A stretch of 46,103 nucleotides of DNA, from contig NZ_MLYP01000015.1 of NCBI RefSeq assembly GCF_001866645.1, forward strand, positions 1 to 46,103, read 5' to 3'. This DNA is from Streptomyces colonosanans (lineage in GTDB: Bacteria; Actinomycetota; Actinomycetes; Streptomycetales; Streptomycetaceae). Position 1 is the first letter of the stretch. Each line of letters starts with the position of its first letter. Below the pieces are notes generated by a model that saw only the letters and a program-made list of their open reading frames with translations, was not told where the DNA came from and searched no databases. Shown here one piece after another: positions 26,726-33,704 of this stretch. Both the position numbers and the translations under genes were made by a program.

Positions 26726-27789
26726 TGCGAAGCAGCGGCAGCGGCAAGAGCGGCGGGCGCGGTAACTACCGCGGTGCCGGTAACGACAGGGACCAGAAGC
26801 AGGGGCAGGGCCGCCCCCGCAGGCCTCGCCCCGAGGAGCGCCGCTACGACGTGGGCCCGGGCGCCTCTCAGGACGGCCCCAAGTCCGGGCGGGGCTCGAG
26901 CGCGCGTGGCGGCGCCAAGGGCGGACCCAAGCAGTCCCAGCAGCGCGGCGGCCGTTCGGCGCCCGCGCGCTCCCGTGAGTACGACGCGCGCGCCGAGGAG
27001 CGCAACCGCGATCGGTACGCGGGCAAGAAGGACCTCAAGCTGCCCAAGACCTTCCCGGGCGCCGAGCAGGAGGGCGAGCGGCTGCAGAAGGTGCTCGCGC
27101 GGGCGGGTTACGGCTCCCGGCGGGCCTGCGAGGAACTGATCGAGCAGGCCAGGGTCGAGGTCAACGGCGAGATCGTCCTCGAGCAGGGTCTGCGGGTCGA
27201 CCCCGAGAAGGACGAGATCAAGGTCGACGGGCTGACCGTGGCCACGCAGTCGTACCAGTTCTTCTCGCTCAACAAGCCGGCCGGCGTCGTCTCCACCATG
27301 GAGGACCCGGAGGGGCGTCAGTGCCTCGGCGACTACGTCACCAACCGCGAGACCCGGCTCTTCCACGTCGGCCGGCTCGACACCGAGACCGAGGGCGTCA
27401 TCCTGCTCACCAACCACGGTGAGCTGGCCCACCGGCTGACCCACCCGAAGTACGGCGTCAAGAAGACCTACCTGGCGCACATCGTGGGCCCGATCCCGCG
27501 CGACCTGGGCAAGCGTCTCAAGGACGGCATCCAGTTGGAGGACGGGTACGCACGCGCGGACCACTTCCGGGTGGTCGAGCAGACCGGCAAGAACTACCTC
27601 GTCGAGGTGACCCTGCACGAGGGCCGCAAGCACATCGTGCGCCGCATGCTGGCGGAGGCCGGGTTCCCGGTGGACAAGCTGGTGCGGACGGCCTTCGGCC
27701 CGATCACGCTGGGGGACCAGAAGTCGGGATGGCTGCGACGGTTGTCGAACACGGAGGTCGGGATGCTGATGAAGGAAGTGGACCTGTAG
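26725..27789 (+). CDS. rluB: RsuA/RluB-type pseudouridine synthase
   Basis: This 354-residue protein makes pseudouridine in rRNA, probably in the 23S peptidyl-transferase region as RluB does. The first 110 residues are basic and Gly/Arg/Ser-rich (disordered, RNA-binding). An S4 domain follows (RLQKVLARAGYGSRRACEEL, RVEVNGEIV). The catalytic domain has LNKPAGVVSTM, FHVGRLDTETEGVILLTNHG with the catalytic Asp in GRLDTET, and HEGRKHIVRRMLAEAGF. The ATG overlaps the scpB stop (TGATG), typical of Firmicute and actinobacterial scpB-rluB pairs. It ends the operon; a strong hairpin follows. The exact target uridine is inferred from family, not seen. Confidence 0.92.
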   Translation: MRSSGSGKSGGRGNYRGAGNDRDQKQGQGRPRRPRPEERRYDVGPGASQDGPKSGRGSSARGGAKGGPKQSQQRGGRSAPARSREYDARAEERNRDRYAGKKDLKLPKTFPGAEQEGERLQKVLARAGYGSRRACEELIEQARVEVNGEIVLEQGLRVDPEKDEIKVDGLTVATQSYQFFSLNKPAGVVSTMEDPEGRQCLGDYVTNRETRLFHVGRLDTETEGVILLTNHGELAHRLTHPKYGVKKTYLAHIVGPIPRDLGKRLKDGIQLEDGYARADHFRVVEQTGKNYLVEVTLHEGRKHIVRRMLAEAGFPVDKLVRTAFGPITLGDQKSGWLRRLSNTEVGMLMKEVDL

Positions 27790-27803
27790 GGCGTTGAGCA
27801 TTT

Positions 27804-27845
27804 CCCGGGCGTGCAGCGCCGTTCTGCGGTGGCTGCACGCCCGGG
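27804..27845 (+). terminator. Terminator of parA-scp-rluB operon
   Basis: Perfect 14-base arms (cccgggcgtgcagc at 27804-27817 and its complement at 27832-27845) enclose a 14-base loop, starting 15 bases after the rluB stop. Confidence 0.85.
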
Positions 27846-27881
27846 TGCGGGGTATTGTCGTGAAAGGTGCAAATGGCCGAA

Positions 27882-27952
27882 CGTAACGACTCGAAAAGCT
27901 TGAAGCGGGTCGTTATGTAATCGATGACCGAATGCGCGAATTTTTGCGCATT
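27882..27952 (+). promoter_or_regulatory. Inverted repeats upstream of accessory cassette
   Basis: Two separate inverted repeats lie in the AT-richer stretch before the membrane-phosphatase gene. The first has 12-base arms with two mismatches (cgtaacgactcg at 27882-27893 and cgggtcgttatg at 27906-27917, 12-base spacer), a plausible operator. The second has perfect 7-base arms (aatgcgc at 27931-27937 and gcgcatt at 27946-27952) around gaattttt. No regulator gene is adjacent, and no clean -35/-10 pair was found. Confidence 0.45.
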
Positions 27953-27966
27953 TTGCCTTTCATGCA

Positions 27967-29472
27967 ATGGCAGGTCTTCATATGGGCTGGCTCACCTTCG
28001 GTTACTTCATCTCGTACATTCCGTACGCCATGTTGGTGAAGGCGCTGGCCAGCGGGGTGACTCCGCTATCGAGCCAGCCGGTCGACGGCTTCGAACTGCT
28101 GCCGGCGTCCGCTCTCGGCCAGATTGCCGTGATGCCCGTGTTCCTGCTCTTTTCCGGGCGATGGCGGCATATGCGCGTCGGTGGGATCGGCGGGCGTCGG
28201 ATTCGGGCGGTGGGTCCGGAAACGTTGGCGGCCGGGTTTTTCGCCTCCCTCATTGTCGGCAGCACCACAATGAACTACACCTTTTCCGGTGTCTCGATCC
28301 TCTTGATGCTGCTGCTGATGCGCGGCGGAGTTCTGGTCATGTCCCCGCTCATCGACAAGGCCCGTGCACGGCGGGTGGCGGCGGCCTCCTGGACGGGGCT
28401 GCTCCTCAGCCTCATGGCGGTGTCGGTGGCTCTGGCCGACGTCCACAGCTATCACCTCACGCCGCTCGCCATGGCGAGCGTGCTGACGTACCTCGTCGGA
28501 TACTTCGGCCGGTTCGAGATCATGAGTCGGGCGGCCAAGAACGGGCTGCTCGCGACCGAACGGTGCTTCTTCGTGGAGGAGCATGCGGTCACACCGGTCT
28601 GCCTCACCGTGCTGCTCGCGGCCGGGGCGCTGGCCGGGCAACCACAGTTGCGCGTCGGCTTCACCTCGTTCCTCGGTACCCCTCTCGCAGGGGCGGCCGC
28701 GGCGATCGGCGTGACCTACGAAGTGCTCTTCGTCTTCGCTTCCCTGATCTACCTCGACCGACGCGAGTACACCTGGGGTGTGCCGGCATGGGCCTTCGCG
28801 AGCCTGATGTCGGGGCTGGTCGCCTCCTACGCGCTCACCTGGCTGGCCGGGGTCCGAGCTCCGGGGGTCGGCCAGCTCGTCGCCCTGGCCTTCGGTGTCG
28901 GTGCGGCTGCGGCGCTCTCCTGGCCGTCGGCCGTGTCCTGGTGGCGGACCCGCCCGAACAGCACCGGAGCGGTGTTCCGTGTGCTGTTCGTCTGCGGCGG
29001 CAACACCTGCCGGTCATCGATGGCCGAGATCATCGCGTGGGCGCAGGCTGCCGAGGCGGGAGTGGCGTACGCCATCCGGTTCACCAGCGCAGGTGTCGCC
29101 GTCACACACCCCGGGAGCCCGATGGCTCCCCGGGCCCGGACCGCGCTCGCCGAACTGGGGCTGCACCGCCCGCCGGGCCGGGGCAACCCCCGTCACCACC
29201 GGTCACGCCCGCTCACGCCGGGTCTGTGCGGCGTCAGCCACATCATCTACTGCATGACCCGGGCCCACCGCGACAAAGTGATCGCCCTCGCTCCCGAGGC
29301 CAAGGGCCGCACCATGTGCCTGGACCCGCGTGGCGACATCCCGAGTCCTGAAGGGCAATCCCTCGAGGCGTATCACCGGTGCGCCCGGCATCTGCAGCAG
29401 ACCGTCCACGCCCGCCTGTGCGAACTCATCGGTTCGGACGTCGTGGAGGCTTCCCGAGGGAAGAGGGGATGA
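27967..29472 (+). CDS. Membrane protein fused to low-molecular-weight phosphatase domain
   Basis: This is a 501-residue two-part protein. Residues 1-330 contain about ten hydrophobic segments (for example LTFGYFISYIPYAMLVKAL, AAAIGVTYEVLFVFASLIYL, QLVALAFGVGAAAALSW), loosely like a DMT/EamA transporter. Residues 337-500 are a low-molecular-weight protein phosphatase domain. The P-loop is FVCGGNTCRSSMAE (Cys343 to Arg349), with the fold motif SAGVAVTHPGSPMAP and the general acid Asp453 in LDPRG. Both catalytic positions are intact. The Thr in C-G-G-N-T-C-R is the residue seen in arginine-phosphatase YwlE-type members, where tyrosine phosphatases usually have Ile. No ribosome site is clear; ATG 27982 is an alternative start. 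It heads a tight cassette 4 bases from the next gene. Substrate unknown. Confidence 0.85.
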   Translation: MAGLHMGWLTFGYFISYIPYAMLVKALASGVTPLSSQPVDGFELLPASALGQIAVMPVFLLFSGRWRHMRVGGIGGRRIRAVGPETLAAGFFASLIVGSTTMNYTFSGVSILLMLLLMRGGVLVMSPLIDKARARRVAAASWTGLLLSLMAVSVALADVHSYHLTPLAMASVLTYLVGYFGRFEIMSRAAKNGLLATERCFFVEEHAVTPVCLTVLLAAGALAGQPQLRVGFTSFLGTPLAGAAAAIGVTYEVLFVFASLIYLDRREYTWGVPAWAFASLMSGLVASYALTWLAGVRAPGVGQLVALAFGVGAAAALSWPSAVSWWRTRPNSTGAVFRVLFVCGGNTCRSSMAEIIAWAQAAEAGVAYAIRFTSAGVAVTHPGSPMAPRARTALAELGLHRPPGRGNPRHHRSRPLTPGLCGVSHIIYCMTRAHRDKVIALAPEAKGRTMCLDPRGDIPSPEGQSLEAYHRCARHLQQTVHARLCELIGSDVVEASRGKRG

Positions 29473-29476
29473 TCCG

Positions 29477-31084
29477 ATGACACCTGTGCCCCGCATGGCG
29501 AGAAGTGGATACGACGGTGGTCACCCGCGCCGAGCCCATGTGGTCGCGGTGATCGCCGAACCCGAGGAGCTGACCGTGCCCCGCCTGCACGGCCTCACGG
29601 CGGTGGCCGACGCGTTGGAGGTACGCGCCGACCTGGTCGGTGACCCCGACCCGTACCTGCTGCGCCGCTACTTCAAGGGGCCACTCGTCTACGGCCTGCG
29701 CTCCTCCCGCCACGGTGGCGGTTCGCGCGCCGGCCCGATCGAGCGGCGCACCCGCCTGTTGCGCGCGGCGGCCCACTACGACCTGGTCGATCTGGAAGCC
29801 ATGGACGACCTGCTCCCGGAAATGCTGGCGCGCATCCCGGCCCGCCAACGGCGGATCTCCTGGCACTCACCCGAGCCCGGCCGACCCGGACCGTGCGTCG
29901 ACGACGACCCGCTGGAGGCCGCACGGGCGCTGTGGTGGCGGTTCGTCGTCATGGCCGCCACCCCGGCGGCGCTGTATCTGATCGAGTCGTCGGCCGCCTG
30001 CCACGGATCCGCCTCGCCACAGTTGCTCACCGGGGTGAAACGCGCTGATGTGACCGCGTTCGCGTCCGGACCGGCCGGTACCTGGACTCGGGTGCTGGCG
30101 CCGTGGCTGGGCGCACCCGTCGTCTTCGGGCGGGTCGGTGCGCCGGGAGCGGACGGAATGCCGAGCATTGGCCAGCTCCTGGCCGACTACGGTCTGCCCG
30201 CTCTCCCCCCGCTTCGCTTCCTGCTCGGCATCGCCGGCAGCGCCCCCGGACGTTCGCTGTCGCCCCGGCTGCACAACGCGGCGTTGCGTCACCTGCGGTT
30301 GCCCGCTCTCTATCTGCCGTTCCAGGTCGACTCGCTCCCGCGTTTCTGGCAGTGGGCCACCGGTCTCGGTGCCCCCGCCGCGCTCCCGCTGCGCGGACTG
30401 ACCGTGACCGCTCCCCACAAACAGAACGCGGTCGACGTGGCCGACGTCGCTGACCGGGAGGCGCTGCGGAGCGGCGCGGCCAACCTGCTCTGGTACGACG
30501 GCGAACGGTGGCGAGCGGCCACCACCGACCCGTTCGCCGCGCTGTCCGCGCTGGATCTGGCGGGGGTCGATCCCGGCGGCCGCAGCGCCGCGGTCATCGG
30601 ATGCGGAGGTGCGGGGCGGGCTGTCGCGTCGGCCCTGCGCGGGGCCGGAGGCCGGGTGACGCTGGTCAACCGGGGGGAGGTGAACGGGCGCGAGGCCTCC
30701 GCACGCCTCAGACTGCCGTACGTGCCGTTGTCCCGGTTCTCACCGGCGGGGCACACCCTGCTCGTGCACGCCACCCCTCTGGTGGAGCAGGAACCGTTCC
30801 CGGTCGCGGACGTCGAACCGGACGCGGTGGTGATGGAGATGGCCTACCGGGACCGGCCGACCGCTCTCATGAGCGCCGTCCGCGCGCGTGGACTGCTCGG
30901 CATCGACGGCTGGGACATCCTCTTCGCCGAAGTGCGCGAGCAGTTCCGGCTTCTGACCGGTCATCCGATGCCCGAGGAGCTGCCGCTGCGCTCCCTGTGC
31001 CCTGGCCCGCACCCACCGGACGTCCTGGCCCTGACATCCCCCGCCCCACAACCGGCACGACCGTCCAGCGGGGAGGCACCATGA
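29477..31084 (+). CDS. AroD/AroE-like fusion; dehydroquinase half lacks catalytic Lys
   Basis: This 535-residue protein is built like plant dehydroquinase-shikimate dehydrogenase. Residues about 20-250 resemble type I 3-dehydroquinate dehydratase: His130 (ISWHS) and the SGPAGTWTRVLAPWLG and GAPG loops are there. The Schiff-base Lys, expected 27 residues after the His, is replaced (FVVMAATP, Val157/158), so this half is probably inactive. Residues about 250-510 look like an intact shikimate/quinate dehydrogenase: SLSPRLHNAA, LTVTAPHKQ (Lys315), GAANLL, TTD (Asp351), NAD(P) loop GCGGAGRAVASAL. GAGGGG is 8 bases before the ATG. Streptomyces normally use type II dehydroquinase and a separate AroE, so this is an accessory gene. 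Its ATGA end overlaps the next start. Confidence 0.85.
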   Translation: MTPVPRMARSGYDGGHPRRAHVVAVIAEPEELTVPRLHGLTAVADALEVRADLVGDPDPYLLRRYFKGPLVYGLRSSRHGGGSRAGPIERRTRLLRAAAHYDLVDLEAMDDLLPEMLARIPARQRRISWHSPEPGRPGPCVDDDPLEAARALWWRFVVMAATPAALYLIESSAACHGSASPQLLTGVKRADVTAFASGPAGTWTRVLAPWLGAPVVFGRVGAPGADGMPSIGQLLADYGLPALPPLRFLLGIAGSAPGRSLSPRLHNAALRHLRLPALYLPFQVDSLPRFWQWATGLGAPAALPLRGLTVTAPHKQNAVDVADVADREALRSGAANLLWYDGERWRAATTDPFAALSALDLAGVDPGGRSAAVIGCGGAGRAVASALRGAGGRVTLVNRGEVNGREASARLRLPYVPLSRFSPAGHTLLVHATPLVEQEPFPVADVEPDAVVMEMAYRDRPTALMSAVRARGLLGIDGWDILFAEVREQFRLLTGHPMPEELPLRSLCPGPHPPDVLALTSPAPQPARPSSGEAP

Positions 31085-31127
31085 CGACCCCCTCCGCGCC
31101 GCGTTCGGCATCCACCAGGTCGACACC

Positions 31128-31454
31128 GTGGCCGACGGCGGCCGGCTCATGCTGAGCATCAGCGAGCGCGGCGGCTCGGATCCGGCACCCGAGGTGTCAG
31201 CACCGGCGACGCCGGTCACCGGAGCCGCCCTCCGTGCCGTCCCGCTGGCCGATGACATCCACGCCACTCAGGCCGTGGCCTTCCTCGCCGAAGGCCCGCT
31301 CGGCTCCCGCCGGGTCCTGCTGTGCGGCTACCTCAACCGCGGGCTGCTCACCATCGACGTCCACACGGTCCACCCCGCCGATGCCGTATTGCCCAACGTG
31401 ATGTACCGCGCCCACTTCTACCGTCGCGAAGGGCCACACCGCCATGACCTCTGA
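31128..31454 (+). CDS. Small unknown protein, apparent 5' frameshift
   Basis: The open frame gives 108 residues (TVADGGRLMLSISERGG near the start; VLLCGYLNRGLLTIDVHTVH and VMYRAHFYRREG near the end). I recognise no family. The natural start appears to be ATG 31081: it overlaps the AroD/AroE-like stop as ATGA and has GGGGAGG at 31070-31076. But the frame from that ATG ends after 24 codons. The coding-like sequence continues in another frame (DPLRAAFGIHQVDTVADGG from about 31086). Adding one base near 31084-31087 joins the two into a protein of about 124 residues. So this is a real indel, a sequencing error, or a shifted start at GTG 31128. It overlaps the next gene by 11 bases. Confidence 0.65.
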   Translation: MADGGRLMLSISERGGSDPAPEVSAPATPVTGAALRAVPLADDIHATQAVAFLAEGPLGSRRVLLCGYLNRGLLTIDVHTVHPADAVLPNVMYRAHFYRREGPHRHDL

Positions 31455-32670
31455 ACTGGACCACGTCACCGGGGCGACCCGCGATCCGGCGGTCGAGGGC
31501 GACCGAGCCGTGATCGACGCCGTGGCGAAACTGGCCCGGGACGACTTCGCGCCCCGGGCCGAGGAGTACGACAGCAGGGCCGCCTTCCCCGCCGAGGACT
31601 TCGACGATCTGTTCGCCGGCGGGTTCCTCCCCGTCACCGTGCCCCGCGCGTACGGCGGCCTGGGCTACGGGCCCCAGCAGCGCAACACCCTCCCGTTGTG
31701 GGAGATGACCACCGCGCTGGCCAAGGCCGATCTGTCGCTGGCCCGGTGCTGGGAGGGGCACGCCAACTCCCTTGTGCTCATCGACGCCCTGGGCACCGCC
31801 GAGCAGAAGCGACGCTGGTTCGCCGGCGTCGTCGAGCGTGGGGAGAGATGGGTCGCCTGGAGCGGCGAACCGCAGACCCAAAAGCCGGGCCAGAACATGC
31901 GCTTCGGCACCACGCTGACCCCGGTGGACAACGGTTGGACGCTCAGCGGTACGAAGGTGTTCGCCACCAGCGCCACAGGTGCCCAATGGGCGATCCTGCT
32001 GGTCGACCCGGCCGGCCCCGGCGGAGCCCGGCACGCCCGGGACGTCTGCGGGAGCCTGCTGCTGTTCGCCTGCGATCTGTCCGATCCCACCGTCTCGCTG
32101 GACACTTCCTGGTGGGACCCGATCGGCATGCGTGCGACGGTCAGCCACATGGTGCGGTTCGACGACACCTTCCTGCCGCGCGAGCACCTCATCGGCGGAC
32201 CCGGCGGCTACTTCGAAGGACATTGGCAGACCGCCTTCGTCCCGCACTACGCCGCCAGCTTCCTCGGCGCCGCGCTGGCTGCCTACGAATACGGGCTCAC
32301 CTACCTGCCGCGGCAGGGCAAGGGCGTTGACCCGTATGTGCAGCAGCGGGTGGGCAGCATGGCGATCGGCATCGACACCGCCCGCTTGTGGCTGCGGCAC
32401 GTCGCCGGCCTGTGGGACGAGGGCAGGCTCGACGAGGCCCGCGTCGCCGGCAGCAGGGCCTGGCACGTGATCGGGCGCCTGGCGGAGGAGACGGTCCACC
32501 ACGTCGTCCGCGCCTGCGGTGCCCGCAGTCTGATCCGGCCGAGTCCGGTGGAGCGGATCCTGCGCGATCTGACCTTCTACGAACTCCACGACAACGCCGA
32601 CCACGTTCTCGCCACCATCGGCCGCGCCGCCCTCGGGGAGCAGCACGATCTGTCGTTCCACAAGCCCTGA
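31444..32670 (+). CDS. Acyl-CoA-dehydrogenase-like flavoprotein
   Basis: This 408-residue protein of the acyl-CoA dehydrogenase superfamily has an N-terminal helical domain (VPRAYGGLGYGPQQRNTLPL), a middle beta domain (WTLSGTKVFATSATGAQWAI, then DPIGMRATVSHMVRFDDTFLPREHLIGGPGGY) and a C-terminal helical domain with LERI-like VERILRDLTFYELHDNADHV. The Glu in FYEL falls near the catalytic Glu of classical members, but the family also includes flavin monooxygenases and nitrososynthases, so the reaction (desaturation or oxygenation) is open. It is the last gene of the cassette, translationally overlapped with the small unknown gene. The Rieske gene converges on it. The substrate may come from the shikimate-dehydrogenase-like step. 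Confidence 0.88.
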   Translation: MTSELDHVTGATRDPAVEGDRAVIDAVAKLARDDFAPRAEEYDSRAAFPAEDFDDLFAGGFLPVTVPRAYGGLGYGPQQRNTLPLWEMTTALAKADLSLARCWEGHANSLVLIDALGTAEQKRRWFAGVVERGERWVAWSGEPQTQKPGQNMRFGTTLTPVDNGWTLSGTKVFATSATGAQWAILLVDPAGPGGARHARDVCGSLLLFACDLSDPTVSLDTSWWDPIGMRATVSHMVRFDDTFLPREHLIGGPGGYFEGHWQTAFVPHYAASFLGAALAAYEYGLTYLPRQGKGVDPYVQQRVGSMAIGIDTARLWLRHVAGLWDEGRLDEARVAGSRAWHVIGRLAEETVHHVVRACGARSLIRPSPVERILRDLTFYELHDNADHVLATIGRAALGEQHDLSFHKP

Positions 32671-32689
32671 CCGGCACCACTTTCGGAGC

Positions 32690-32725
32690 GCGGACCAGGT
32701 CACACCAGCGGACCAGGTCACACCA
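32690..32725. repeat. 18-base direct tandem repeat
   Basis: gcggaccaggtcacacca occurs twice without a gap (32690-32707 and 32708-32725). The second copy contains the last codons of the Rieske gene and its stop, and the first lies just past it. It looks like a small duplication of the end of that gene in the convergent interval. Confidence 0.9.
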
Positions 32726-33125
32726 GGCGGATCATGTCCCCCTTCACCGTGATCGTCTTCGCGGGCAGCGGGCGCTTGGCCGGGCCGTGCACCACCGCCG
32801 CGTCCGTGATGCGGTACCTGCTGCCGTGGCAGGGGCAGTTGATCGTGCCGTTCGCCACGGTGCCGACCGTGCAGCCCAGATGGGTGCAGATCGCCGAGAA
32901 GGCCTTGAACTCGCCCTTCGTGGGCTGGGTCACCACGACCTTCTGTTCCTTGAAGATCTTGCCGCCGCCGATCGGGATCTCGCTGGTCTTCGCCAGTTCC
33001 CGGCCGGCCGGTGGGGAGGACGGCGTCGGGGAGCCGGTGCTCTGGGTGCCTTTGGCGCCGCACCCGCCCAGGAGCACGGCCGCGCCCGTCACCAGGACCG
33101 TGCGCCGCGTCGAGCGGATCGTCAT
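32718..33125 (-). CDS. Rieske [2Fe-2S] lipoprotein, Tat-type
   Basis: This 135-residue protein has the two Rieske cluster motifs CTHLGC (residues 80-85) and CPCHGS (98-103), which bind a 2Fe-2S cluster through two Cys and two His. The N-terminus STRRTVLVTGAAVLLGGC combines a twin-arginine signal and a lipobox (Cys22), so it is probably exported folded and lipid-anchored outside the membrane. A Ser/Pro/Thr linker (residues 26-42) follows. It likely carries electrons for an unidentified oxidoreductase; it is not part of a cytochrome bc operon here. It diverges from aroH across an AT-rich 216-base gap and converges on the accessory cassette. Confidence 0.93.
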   Translation of the reverse strand: MTIRSTRRTVLVTGAAVLLGGCGAKGTQSTGSPTPSSPPAGRELAKTSEIPIGGGKIFKEQKVVVTQPTKGEFKAFSAICTHLGCTVGTVANGTINCPCHGSRYRITDAAVVHGPAKRPLPAKTITVKGDMIRLV

Positions 33126-33341
33126 GTCGTCACTCCGTCCAGCCGGGCAGCCGCTCGGCAGTATGGGTATTTTTGTACGAAATGTCCTGAAATATTTTGG
33201 CATCGAATACCCTGAAGGCGCGCGGCAGCGGCACCCGCGTCTCGGGAGACGGGCGCTGCGCACCCGTGATCCCCTGGCTGACTAGGCTGGTGCGACAAGA
33301 AGTTTCCGTAGATCAGCCGTAGACCAGCGAGGAGCATCACC

Positions 33342-33704
33342 GTGGCGGTACGAGCGGTCCGGGGCGCCGTCCAACTCGAACGGGACGAGGCCGGGCACAT
33401 GGACGAGCAGGTCGGCGCCCTGCTCACCGCCGTCCTGGAGCGCAACGAACTCACCACCGACGATCTGATCAGCATCTGGTTCACCGCCACGCCCGACCTG
33501 CACAGCGACTTCCCGGCGGGCGCGGCCCGCAGGCTGGGCATCGTCGACGTGCCGCTGATCTGCGCGCAGGAGCTGGACGTCGAGGGCGCGATGCCCCGGG
33601 TCGTCCGCGTCCTCGCCCACATCGCGTCCGACAAGCCGCGCGCCGACATCACGCACGTCTACCTCGGCGCCGCGGCCGCCCTCCGCAAGGACATCGCCCA
33701 GTGA
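33342..33704 (+). CDS. aroH: Chorismate mutase, AroH type
   Basis: This 120-residue monofunctional chorismate mutase of the AroH (Bacillus-type, trimeric barrel) class turns chorismate into prephenate. Diagnostic stretches are AVRGAVQLERDE with the substrate Arg, LISIWFTATPDLHSDFPAGAA and the C-terminal ITHVYLGAAAALRKD. The GTG start has GAGGAG 7-8 bases upstream. It overlaps tyrA by 4 bases, so prephenate is made and used by co-translated enzymes. It lies close to the AroD/AroE-like cassette, but promoters and strand organisation keep them separate. Confidence 0.95.
   Translation: MAVRAVRGAVQLERDEAGHMDEQVGALLTAVLERNELTTDDLISIWFTATPDLHSDFPAGAARRLGIVDVPLICAQELDVEGAMPRVVRVLAHIASDKPRADITHVYLGAAAALRKDIAQ

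Noticed and set aside
27924..29351. 475-residue plus-strand frame overlapping the membrane-phosphatase gene
   Set aside because: The overlapping frame gives clear membrane helices and an intact phosphatase site, while this one is Arg/Gly/His-rich shadow sequence.
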